Assembly (NCBI GenBank): GCA_037039685.1
Contig: JAWNGF010000008.1
Location: 2,294,001 to 2,358,000 of the forward strand
Reading direction: 5' to 3'
Origin: Ceratobasidium sp. AG-K
Taxonomy: Eukaryota > Basidiomycota > Agaricomycetes > Cantharellales > Ceratobasidiaceae
Length of the DNA stretch: 64,000 nt
Shown piece after piece: positions 36,625 through 47,261 of this stretch. The notes beneath the pieces were generated by a model. It searched no databases, had not been told where the DNA came from, and was given only the letters and a program-made list of their open reading frames with translations. A program made the position numbers and the translations under genes. The first letter of the stretch is position 1; each line of letters opens with the position of its first letter.

Positions 36625-37131
36625 TGGTGCAACCCTCTAAGCCAGTTGACCAACAACCATGTATGTGTGCATTTTACAGGTCTCAAGCTACCTTAGTGGC
36701 TCTGTACAGTATGCTAAGTTGCTAGTGCAACCTTAGTGACAATATGACAATGGCCTAAAGGCCTAGTGACTTAGTTACACCTGAGGGGAGAGATGACAAG
36801 GCAAAGCAAGCTTGAGTGAGTCCAAGCTTGCCAGCCAGTATATATTGTCAGAGGCATAACTGCCTCAAAGTTGTATGATACATATTGTGGCCAATCAGGG
36901 ACTATACTCAGTCAGCAAAGCACAAAAACCTTCTAAGCGGAAGTTCTAGAAGTTCCATCTTTCCTTTGGAAAGATCCAGAAGACAGCACAGCCATATGGG
37001 GCACAGGACAAGTCATCTGGACACCTCACAAACCAAGGGAGAGGGCCACATCCACATACATTGGGAGCTTGAGGTGTCAAGAGTCCAAGGCAAGAGTCAG
37101 AGCCTATGGGTGTCTTGGATGGGTCACAACA
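36625..37131 (-). repeat. LTR-G, 5' LTR
   Basis: Plus ends are TGGTGCAACCC (decayed TGTTGCAACC type) and GGGTCACAACA. It matches the plus copy at 63429-63969. The minus strand holds AATATATAC around 36838-36846 and the RNA-start segment at 36812. It is inserted in the leader of a family A-like element. Confidence 0.8.
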
Positions 37132-37820
37132 GTAGGGTGTTGAGGGAGCTTCCTGAGGGATTTTCTGAGCCAAAATGCATGGGGACTTGGTAATTGTCCA
37201 AAGGGGAGCTCCCAGTTGCCTGAGAGGGCCTGAGGGTGTCTTCTGCTGAGATTCAGGATAACTCTCCTGGCCTGGGGGGGGGTGGGGGGGTTGCTGGCTT
37301 GGGGGCTTCTGCATTGATTGCCTGGTTCATGGTGCAATTGACCTCCTGTTCTATGTCTGATTTCAAGGTGTCTTCCAGCTACTGGGTGTGTTTCATGTGT
37401 GCTTGTGTGCCATTCTCCATCATTTGGGAGAACCTGATGGGGGCTTCAATTGAAGGGTTGTAAATTGCACTGTAGATGCACTCTATTTTTCTTTAATCTT
37501 TGCCCATGAACAGGTGCCTGCCCCCTGAGGTACTATTGCTTTCTGGGTGCTGCAAGTGCCTCAGGCCTGGTACTGGAGAGTTTCCCTTGTTCCTGAGCTG
37601 GAAGCTGATCATCCTGTGACTGTTTTCTGCTCCATAGCAGCACCTGAAAAAGATGTTGTGCTTGGAGAAGATGGGGTTCAGAATGGGGCCAGTTAGGCAG
37701 TTGAGGAAGGGCCTGGGAACATGCCTATTGATTGCTTGGATGTTGTGCAGCTGATGAGAGCAATAGTAAGCCAGTTTGGGGTAATGTGGATGGCTACAGC
37801 CAACTAAGAATGATTTATAA
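37132..37820 (-). pseudogene. Family A-like leader and gag start fragment
   Basis: Parallels 27540-28119 and 60531-61549, including the segment whose translation holds NQAINAEAP. It directly follows LTR-A' in element orientation. It carries a G run at 37265-37289 on the plus strand. It is cut by LTR-G at its 3' side. Confidence 0.65.
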
Positions 37821-38308
37821 TGTCACAACCCTGTCAAGAAGGGCTGTTTGAGACTTATTGAGCAGCTCTGAGGCCTTAGAATCATGGTGAGGCTCCAAAC
37901 AATGTTGGATAACCTCCTTAGGGCAAATTAGAGTGGGTAAACCACAAGGTGTATTGTCCTTGGGGTTCCAAGACAATCTCCCACACTTCTTTTATAGCAA
38001 GCAAACCAACAAAGCACTATCTACATGGGGAAAGCACAGCAAGCCCCAATGGAGCAGGATATGGACATCAGAAGAAGAGTTGCATGTAGCACATGGAGAT
38101 CTATGTGCAGCTACATGGGAAAATCAAGGGAGGGCATACTCATGCCAATGAACCACAGGTCTCAAGAACTAAGCAATGGAAGTCATTACAAAGGAGTAAC
38201 AATCATAACACACTATGTGACAGAGGATAAGCATAAGTGGGAGAGAGCAAGGCACACAGCACAGAGCCCCCCAACACTAGACCATTGTCTGGAGCATGGC
38301 TTATGACA
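37821..38308 (-). repeat. LTR-A variant (A'), 5' LTR
   Basis: Plus ends are TGTCACAACCC and GGCTTATGACA (488 bp). The adjoining 37807-37820 text (AAGAATGATTTATAA) is a decayed version of the family A primer motif, still with 2 nt spacing. Confidence 0.8.
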
Positions 38309-40984
38309 TACTAGTATAAACCCATTGTACCTCTGGGAAAATTTGATGTTATTAGAGTCCAATTATGAAACTCCAAGGCTGAATAATGTCTGGTTGAGGG
38401 ACCCAAATACATAAATCATATGAACACAATAAGTGCATGGCAAAAGCTGTACATCCTAAAACCTAGCTGGGAGCATAGTAAACAATTTATCATATTGTAG
38501 CTCAGCGTCCAGTATTTCTGAAAGGTCCTGCAGAGCTTCAAAAAACAACATGGCAAATTATTCAATTCTCAGACTCATATTGTGGTGTTGATCTTGCTCT
38601 AACCATGCATTTTGTCTGATTTTTGTAGTTGCTAACCATTAGTGAAACCTAACCTGGAATTTAATCATTCCACTTCCAGCAGCACCTGCAATTGGCATTT
38701 TCCACTGTGAGGTCTCCTGGAGCCTTTGCAGCAATCAGAATGCCTGGAAGGTCTCTGAAGGGGTCCTGAAAGGTTGTCAAGTTGTGATGGGCTTGTTGTG
38801 CATTTCAAACAGCAGCCTAAAATTTTTTCTGACTGCCTGTTTTGTCTGATGTATGTGGCAATTGTTCTTTTTTTTGGAGGCTACCCCCTGGTGTAAAAAT
38901 TATCCCTCTGCTGATATGCCATGATGCTACTGCCCTTGGAATGTGTTTTCTACTTTGGTACATTGGCACAGGATATTTGCAGCTTTGCTTCTAAAACCAT
39001 CAATCCTGCTCACACTGTATGTGGTTGATCACATCCCAGGTCTCACTGATGGATTAGCTCTCAAAGAATTTCCTATAATTTTCTCACATAAATGTAGTAA
39101 TAACTGACATTTTGAACTATAATAACTCTCCAATGATCCTTGAAACATCAAGAATGGATGAGTGTAGCTTAAGGAAGTTATTCTCTCCAGTATCATTGTG
39201 TTATTTGGGACCTTGAGCTTGACTATTAAAGTGATTTAATGCACCAATTCACTATTACAGAATCTTATAAAACCTTTGTGCTATCTTACATGTAAGACAG
39301 GCAGGTTGAGGGCCAGTCCCTCTCTGGGAGCTTCATAAAGCCCAACATCTAACATTATGTATTATTGTCTTTTGGTCCATTTTTTGTGCATGTGTCAGCA
39401 GCAAATTGCTTATATATCCCAATTAAAACCTTGCAGGCTATTTTGAATGCAATATGGTCAAGGTATGAGCAAGTTATGCTCCAGTCCCTCTCTGAGAGGC
39501 TCCTGGCAGACCATCCAACAGCCATTGACACAGCCACATATGGTTTATGTACAACCTGAAGGTGATTAAGCAACTGCCATTCACGCAGCATTGGTAAAGC
39601 AATCTATACATCAAACACACTATTTTACATGCAAAACAATCCAGTACTGGATGAGTGACAGGCCAATCCCTCCCAAGGCCTTCTGAGGCCCAAGAGTGAG
39701 TGCCAACACAGGCACCTGCACAGCCTTGTTGATAAACCCTGAGTATGACTAATCAGTTTTCACAGGTGTTTTCATGGTTAAAGGATTGGTATTCAAGTTT
39801 AAGGTGTGAGGGCAGATGACCACTGAGTGCTCATGACACAAAGAATTTACTTACTGCATTGCAGACATTGAGCCTCACCTGTAATGGACAATCCTTCAAT
39901 TTGATGTTTGTGTTCCCTTTGAGCACAGTTGTTGTATTGGTTTGGGCCTTGATCTAAATGAAATTAGCACTGATCAAAATAAGATTGATACAGGCCTACC
40001 TGGAAGTCCAAGTACTGGCTCTGCTTCAAGGTGGCTTTGGGACTCTTGCACCATACCTCCTCCTCAAGTTTGCATTTTGTTGGGTCCTTGGGTTCTGGAA
40101 GGATTTGCTACCTCTCCATGGTGCCATTGGTGTGCTCAATCTCAATTGCAGTGTTGTTCCTGATGTAATTAACCATTGCTAGACCCAAGCATGATCAGCT
40201 GCAAGATTGGAGATGAGAACCAATCATACCTACCACCATTTGCCACATAACTCCCATCACCACAAAGTCTGTTACTGCTGCAAGACTTCAATGTGGCACC
40301 AGCATTGGGATCTGCCATTGGTGTGATAAATGTGCTGTAAATAAGATAACTGTGTGAGCAGATGCATCAGAGCACATCATATGGTTCAATAACATGTCAG
40401 GAGATCTTTTACATACCAGGTATGACAAAAGAATTCAAAAATGGGGATTCAGCAGGCAAGAGCCAAATGAATGCTATGTCAGGGCAGATGGTGGTTCAGA
40501 GTAAGTAACAAAAACCACATATTTACAACAAGGAAGGGGATTTACCTTGAGTTAATTAATGTGCCAAGTTGCTTGGAGGCAGTCATGCAATGGGTGTCAG
40601 GAGGGTGGGCATGGTTGGGAGCAAGGGTGATGCCCACACAGACCTGCCTTGTTTACACTACCATGCAATAATCTTGCAACACATGACCACCAACTGTCAA
40701 CAATGTGGCAGCACACAATTTAGCAGGATTTGTGGGTTGGTACAATAATAGAACCTGTGGTTTATGGCATTTTGAGTTGCTTAGCAAAGTTTGAGCATAA
40801 TTTGTTGGCTTGCCATTGAGAAACAGCAAGGTTGTTATTTTGATGTTGCAATAATTTTGCCAAAATGCAATCACAATTGCCCCTCACCCAAAAGATTCAC
40901 TTGGAACACAGGATATAGATTTGAAACATGGCTAGAAAATTTGTACAGACTAAAAAGGGGTGTTCCCACCCTTCATAGTATTCA
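38309..40984. other. Unclassified AT-rich stretch, no gene seen
   Basis: No domain or clear ORF. Three degenerate copies of a CCAGTCCCTCTC-type motif occur near 39315, 39480 and 39660. The right end adjoins the Tc1 transposase C-terminus, so its last part may hold that transposon's left terminal repeat, which I could not define. Confidence 0.45.
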
Positions 40985-41303
40985 TTCATTGGTCCTTTGT
41001 GGCATTGAATTCTACAATTTGTCAATGAAACTCATAGCAATGTTGTACCACTCCACCTGAAGAACCTCTCCCATCTGGTCAGCATTCCAAGGCAAACAAT
41101 TGCACTTGCATACCTGGCAGTTCAAATAGCTCCAGCTGTTCTGGATAAAGCTCATATCAAGGCTATTGGTGGGCCACAGGAGCAAGGAGAGCCTGTTGTT
41201 GGCCAACCAGTTCTTTGTGTGCTTTGCCATGTGCTTTGGGTTGTTGTTGTGCTGGAATATGGCATTGTCCCAAGACAGGTTATGGTTGGTAAGGTCCCAA
41301 TAA

Positions 41304-41759
41304 TGTCATGAGCCAGCTCACTCCATCGGACTCTCCTGTTGTCTCGCCCTCCTGTTCTCTTCTTTTGTGTTGTGTTTCTGTTCCCGCTTGCCGCGTTGCC
41401 ACCTTCTTGTGGTTATTCTGTTACATTGTGTAATGCGGCTGTGCTTTGTACGAGTCATGTCTGTTCATACAGCATGACTCACATGGACACTCCTGACTGG
41501 TAGACTGTATGACTCATGTGGCTGCGCCTTGTATGACTCGGCCACTTCTTTGTTATATATAGAGGACCAACAAGCCTGGTAACCCCAGCTTGTTTTGTCT
41601 CGTCAAAACATCCCCTTTGAGTGACACTTTGAACCACCCCTACCCTCAAGAGCCTACAGACACTTAAGTGTGTTGCGGTTCAAGAGGTCACTTAGGTCTT
41701 AGTACCGTCCACTCTCCGTCGCGGCTCGTCTCATAGCCATCAAGAAGAAGCTTACGACA
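41304..41759 (+). repeat. 5' LTR of element C
   Basis: TGTCATGAGCC to CTTACGACA. U3 carries four TGACTC cores (41451-41540). TATATATAG is at 41554-41562, and 33 nt later AGCTTGTTTTGT (41587-41598), the presumed 5' end of the RNA. A palindrome ACACTTAAGTGT lies near 41664. It differs from the 3' LTR at 41308 (A for G) and 41721 (C for T). Confidence 0.96.
41451..41540 (+). promoter_or_regulatory. Cluster of TGACTC(A/G) motifs in U3
   Basis: CGAGTCA at 41451-41457, TGACTCA at 41475-41481 and 41510-41516, and TGACTCG at 41534-41540. TGACTCA is the AP-1/Gcn4-type bZIP core. Equivalent clusters are present in LTR-D and LTR-E. Role inferred, not shown. Confidence 0.5.
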
Positions 41760-41761
41760 TT

Positions 41762-41773
41762 ACAAAACAAGCT
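41762..41773 (+). other. Putative self-priming primer-binding site, element C
   Basis: ACAAAACAAGCT begins 3 nt after the LTR end (2-nt gap). It is the exact reverse complement of 41587-41598 (12 of 12). In Tf1/sushi elements the mRNA 5' end folds onto such a site and is cut to prime minus-strand DNA synthesis. Confidence 0.8.
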
Positions 41774-41788
41774 TAACAACATACAAAT

Positions 41789-43780
41789 ATGTCTATTCAA
41801 GAAGATGGAGGATCACGACCCTCATCCACATTATCAACAAGAAGAGGACCCAGTCGGGCAGCAAGGCACACAGGATCACTAAACGAGCAAGATATTGCAC
41901 AAAATCAAGCAGGAGCTCCTGTCCGATCACGCTCCCAAAGTCAAACATCAATGCCGGGAGCTTTCGGCATTGTTGACATGACAACTGTACAAGAGGAAGA
42001 ACCCACTATCACGAATAGAGAACCAGGAGATCTCACAAATGACCCCACTCCAGCTGTAATTCGCATTCCAACTGGAAGTCCAGGGCCATCACGTCCTTTG
42101 TGGCCACTAGGGACTAGGAGACAGTTCTTTTCCCCCCAACCTGAAGCTCATGGAGGCGTGTCGCTTGTTCCCATTAGACCTCCTCCTACACCACACGCCC
42201 CCACAGTCCCCCAAATTGGAGGAACTATCACCAACACAGGACCAATTCCAGTAGCTTCCCAGCCTGTTACACCTGTGATTCCGGCACCACCATATGTCCC
42301 ACAAGGTTACTCTGGGCAATCGGCCCCGGTACAACAAAGCGCCGGTGATCCAGGAAGCGCAAGTTCAAGTTCTAGCTCTAGCAGCAGGACTGTAATCAGT
42401 AATCTAGACGACTTGGACGACCTTCTAGAAGGAAGACACAATGCCACCATTAGGGTTATAGACGGAATGAGAGTCACTATAGATCAAAGGCTTAGCGGCC
42501 TAGAACAAGCCACACAAATCCTGGCAAACAACCAACAAATCTTTAATGACTCCATCAACACCCTACAAGGCACCTTGACGGACATCCTGAACGCGGCAAG
42601 AAATGGCGAACATAATTCCTTTCTAGTCGGCCAAGATGTAACCCGCCTTCGAAATGAAGTTACCAACACTCAAGGACTAGTGAACAATATACGCGAAGAG
42701 CTCAACACTACCAGACAAGGGCAACTCGAATGGAACGAGGCAGTAACACAGGGACTAGAATCCTTACGACAGGAAGGAACCTCCTTCACTACCAAAATCA
42801 CGGAGGTGCAGGAAGCTATCAACAGTATGCGAGAAGAAATGGACGAAACTTCCCTGCACGGAATCCCCTCCAGGCGATCAAATTCTCCACCACACCCAGA
42901 AGCGGAATCTACCAGGATCGACGAATTGGAATTAAGAATTCAATGACTGACCGAAAATCCAAACATCGGTAACGGACCTCGTTGTCCCAAGGTAACTCGC
43001 CCAGAAGCCTTCGATGGAAAGAAAGGAGAAGGTGCCGAAATGTTCATCACACAAATGGAAAGCTACTTCGTACGTCTAGGCGATCAATACACTTCCAACG
43101 AAGAAAGAATATGCGAAGCCCTAGCAAACTTCAAATCCGAAAACAAGGCCGCCACTCACTGGGCACAAGTACTCTTACGATCGCTTAACCAAAGGGAGAA
43201 TAACCAAAACCTTGCCTCATGGGAAAGTTTCAAGGCACACTTCATGGAACAGTTCAGCGATCCCAACAAAAAAGCTAAGGCCGAATCGGACATCCGAAAA
43301 TGCAAACAGAACAACTCAGTAGCAAACTACGCCTCAGAATTCCGATACCTTCTGGTAGACGTAAATTGGGGACAGGAAGCTCTAATCAACCAATTCAAGG
43401 AAGGGTTGAAGTCAGAAGTCAAGACCGAACTAGCTTGCTTCGAACTGACCCTGATCAATGAAGATGGGACAGAACGGGAACTTTCCCTTGACCGGTGGAT
43501 CTCAATTGCAATCTCTATTGACCAGAAATTGCAACAAATCAAGACCTCGACAGGGAAGAAGGCAGCCCAGCCAACCACTAGCGGACAATCCTCTACAAAG
43601 CGGTTGCCTGACGAAGTATACAAAGCAAGGATAGCAACCAACCGCTGCCTGAAGTGCGGACAAGAAGGACACCGTTCATTCAAATGCCCGTCCAAGGAAT
43701 GGATAACGATGGAACCTAGCGTTAAAGGAAGGGAGGCAACAATCGTAGAAGACTCGGGAAAAGAAGGGGTCTCCCTCTAA
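41789..43780 (+). CDS. gag of element C, interrupted by one TGA
   Basis: The frame runs from ATG 41789 to TAA 43778 with a single internal TGA at 42944-42946. If that codon is read, the product is 663 aa. The N-terminal third is Pro/Ser/Thr-rich, residues 200-385 look like a coiled coil, then comes a retrotransposon gag core (MFITQMESYFVRLGDQ, HFMEQFSDPNKKAKAESDIRKCKQ) and a CCHC zinc knuckle CLKCGQEGHRSFKC near 43650. The surrounding text fits a CGA (Arg) changed to TGA. Gag forms the particle and binds the RNA. The 3' end overlaps pol by about 54 nt. Confidence 0.92.
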
Positions 43781-43797
43781 CTGTGTGTGGAGAGACC
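43756..43797 (+). promoter_or_regulatory. -1 ribosomal frameshift signal, gag to pol
   Basis: The slippery heptamer G GGA AAA (43756-43762) is in the gag zero frame, followed by a 5-nt spacer and a hairpin GGTCTC (43768-43773) / GAGACC (43792-43797) whose loop holds the gag stop. Pol lies in the -1 frame, which is open from 43726. All three parts of a standard signal are present. Confidence 0.75.
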
Positions 43798-46700
43798 AAA
43801 AAACTGGCATCAGAAACAATGTACTTTAGAGCGACAAATGAATCTACCATTGTTTACGCAAACGTTGCCGGAATCACAGAAACTATCCCTACTCTCATCG
43901 ATTCCGGAGCATCAAAAAACTTCTTGGACATCTCGTGGGCCCGATCCAACAACATTCCACTCATGGAACTCTCCACTCCTAGAAAAGTAATCGGTATCCA
44001 GGGGAAGGAACTCTCCCACCAAATACGCTTCAAAGCTAAACTGGAACTAGAGGTAGAAGGAAGAACCTTCAAACAAGTCTTCTTCGCTATGCCTACTGGA
44101 GAAACTAAACTTATCCTGGGATTGGAATGGTTAGAGGAATCAAACCCTGTCATCGATTGGAAAACAAAGCACATATCATGGCGGACAGAACCCATTCAAG
44201 CAAGGACGGCCTCAATAGACGATCTGCCCGAGGAATTCAAGGAATTTGCCGACGTCTTCAGTGAAGAAAAATTCAAGAGAATCCCGGATCATCGTCCATA
44301 TGACTGCGCCATCGACTTCAAGGAAGGAGCTGAACTTCCGAAACCAGCCAGGCCTATCCCACTTTCTCCAGCAGAATCTATTGCTCTAAGAGAATACCTG
44401 GATGAAGAAATCGCGGTGGGAAAGATTCGACCAAGCAAATCACCCATTGCATCACCTTGTTTCTTTGTCAAAAAACCAATCGATCCAAAAAACCCAGGGG
44501 CAGTTCGCCAACTACGACTCGTTCAAGACCTCAGAGGAGTAAACGCCATCACAAAGGACGACAGATTCCCAATGCCCCTAATGGAAGACCTTCTGGATAA
44601 AATCAAGGACGCAAAGATTTTCTCCAAGATTGATCTACGCATGGGTTTCAACAATATCAGAATTAGGGAAGGCGACGAATGGAAGACAGCTTTCAGAACA
44701 AAAGAAGGACTATTCAAATATGTCGTCATGCCTTTCGGACTAAAAAACGCGCCCGCCATCTTCCAAAGATATATGAATCACATTTTCCATGATCTTATCG
44801 ACGTATGCGTCATAGTATACATTGACGACATCCTAGTCTTCTCTAAGGACAGAAGCCAACATACTGTGGATGTCAGAAAAGTACTGAAGATCTTGCTGGA
44901 GGAAAATCTTTTTGCAAAGCTTCCAAAATGCGAATTCTTCGTCACCAAATTGACATATACTGGACTTGGAATCAGCGATTCAGGCATCTCTATGGAGGAA
45001 GAAAAAGTAAAGGCAATAAAGGAATGGAAGGAACCAAGAACGGTCAAGCAAGTTCAGGCATTCCTAGGGTTCGCAAATTTTTACCGAAGATTTGTACCGA
45101 ATTTCAGCCGTTTAGCAAAACCCCTGACAACCTTGACAAGAAAGGAAAACAAATGGGAATGGGGAAACGACCAGCAGGAAGCATTTGTGGCCCTAAAAAC
45201 AGAAATCAGCAAGGAACCCACTCTACGCCATCCAAACCCTGACAAACCGTTTTTCCTGGAAACAGATGCAAGTGGAGTAGCAATGGGAGCAATCCTGTTG
45301 CAAAGGCAAGATGATGGCTACCTACACCCTATTGCTTTTCTTTCAAAATCTTTCAACGAGGCTCAACTCAACTACGACGTCCACGATAAAGAACTTATGG
45401 CAATTATAGAGTCTTTAACACATTGGAGGCTATACCTTGAAGGAACAAGGGACCCTATCACCATCTACACCAACCACAGGAACCTACAATTCTGGAAGGA
45501 AGCAAGAACGTTCAACCGTCGACACGCAAGATGGCACCAATTGCTTGCTTCCTATAACTTTGACATCATATATCGCCCTGGCATCCTGTCATCAAAACCG
45601 GACCTATTGTCAAGACGGTCAGACCATGAAGATATCCCAACGCCTGAACAAGTTATGATATCTGTTGAAAGGTTCAAGGGATTCATGGGACAGGTAGAGA
45701 CAAACATCATAGAAACTATCAAGGAGGCTCAGGAAACAGATGAAGGATTGGCACAAATCATAGAAATCTGCAAATCAAGGGAAACGTTACCAAAAACCCT
45801 ACAACACAGCGCAAAAGATTATGATTTCAAGGAGGGACTATTATGGTTCAAAGGAAGGATCTACGTGCCAGAAGATAAGGAATCCAGACTGGCCATCATG
45901 TGAGTTCATCACGACTCGAAAATCGCAGGACATCAAGGACAGGCTAGAACACTGGAACTAATATCAAGAAGGTACTTCTGGCCAGGGATGAAGCAAAGCA
46001 TAAACAGATACGTGGAGTCCTGCGAGACCTGCCAGCGGACAAAGGGATCGAAGTCAATAGTCCCGATCAAGCCTCTGGAGATTCCAAAAGGACCGTGGGA
46101 AGACATAGCGTTCAACTTCGTGGTGAAATTACCAAAATCCAGAGGATCAGATAGCATCTTAGTAGTGGTGGACCGATTCTCAAGAATGGCGCACTTCATA
46201 CCCTGCAAAGAATCTCACACGGCAAGCGACCTTGCAAATCTTTTCATCACAAATGTTTGGAAATTGCACGGTTTCCCAAAGAGCACGATCTCAGACCGAG
46301 GGACTACTTTCAATTCCAAACTTATGAAAGCCATTTATGAGAAAATTGGAACTAGCCCAGGTTTCAGTACTGCCTACCACCCCCAAACAGATGGAATAAC
46401 AGAGAGAATCAATCAATGGATGGAGGGCTGGCTACGATCGTTCGTCAACTACCGGCAGGATGATTGGGCGGACTTATTACCAATTGCGGAGTTCAGCTAT
46501 AATCTACAGAAGCATCGCGTAACAGGTAATTCCCCTTTCGAAATTGTCTACGGGAGGGAACCACTGTGGAACATCTCAACGGAAGAATCAACGGTTCCAG
46601 AAGCAAACAACATCACAGGAAAATGGCGTAAAATCCACAACGAAGCAATTGCATCTATGGAAACCCAAAGGCTCCCAGAAGAAGAGCCAAAGAGCAAGTA

Positions 46701-47191
46701 CCAAGAAGGAGATCTAGTATGGCTGCTCGGAAAGAACATTCAAACAAAAAGACCTTCTAAGAAACTGGACAACAAAAAGCACGGGCCATTCGTTGTGAAG
46801 CGACAGATAGGATCACACGCTTATGAGCTTGATCTGCCGGCAACAATGAGGGTGCACCCTGTTTTCCACATCGATTTGCTCAGCCCTTACAAGGGAGACA
46901 CCGAATTCAGCTGCAACCAACCCCGACCACCGCCGATCATAACGGAAGAAGGAGAAGAAGAATATGAAGTAGAGAAGATCTTGGACTGGAAGGAGACAAA
47001 GGACGGCCTTTTTTACAGGGTCAGATGGAAGGGTTATGGAAGCGAAGAAGACACAGAACAAAGGGCGGAAGATTTTGGTCACCTTTCAAAGATCATCAAG
47101 GACCTCCTACGCCGACACCCCGAGGCTCCCACGCCATCTAACTACGCTCCAGGAAGGATAAAAGGCAGAGGTGGCAAAACCAGTAATGTCA
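43763..47191 (+). CDS. pol of element C: protease, RT, RNase H, integrase, chromodomain
   Basis: Entered by -1 frameshift; no ATG of its own. Protease LIDSGASKNFLD; RT with FSKIDLRMGFNNIRI, MPFGLKNAP and YIDDILVFS; RNase H with LETDASGVAMG, but YTNHRNL where an Asp is expected (codon 45472-45474). Integrase has HHDSKIAGHQG ... CETCQRTKG, VVVDRFSRM, SDRGTTFNS and ERINQWMEGW. The chromodomain is EYEVEKILDWKETKDGLFYRVRWKGYG, lacking the usual TWEP. One TGA at 45901-45903 splits RNase H from integrase, again where CGA would fit. The frame stays open to 47697, but homology ends near 47190. Apart from these lesions it is complete. Confidence 0.93.
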
Positions 47192-47261
47192 CCTGCAAAA
47201 CTTGCATCTACTCCAAGCTTCACCCCTTGCTCAACTCACTAAATCTTCTCTGCTCCCAACA

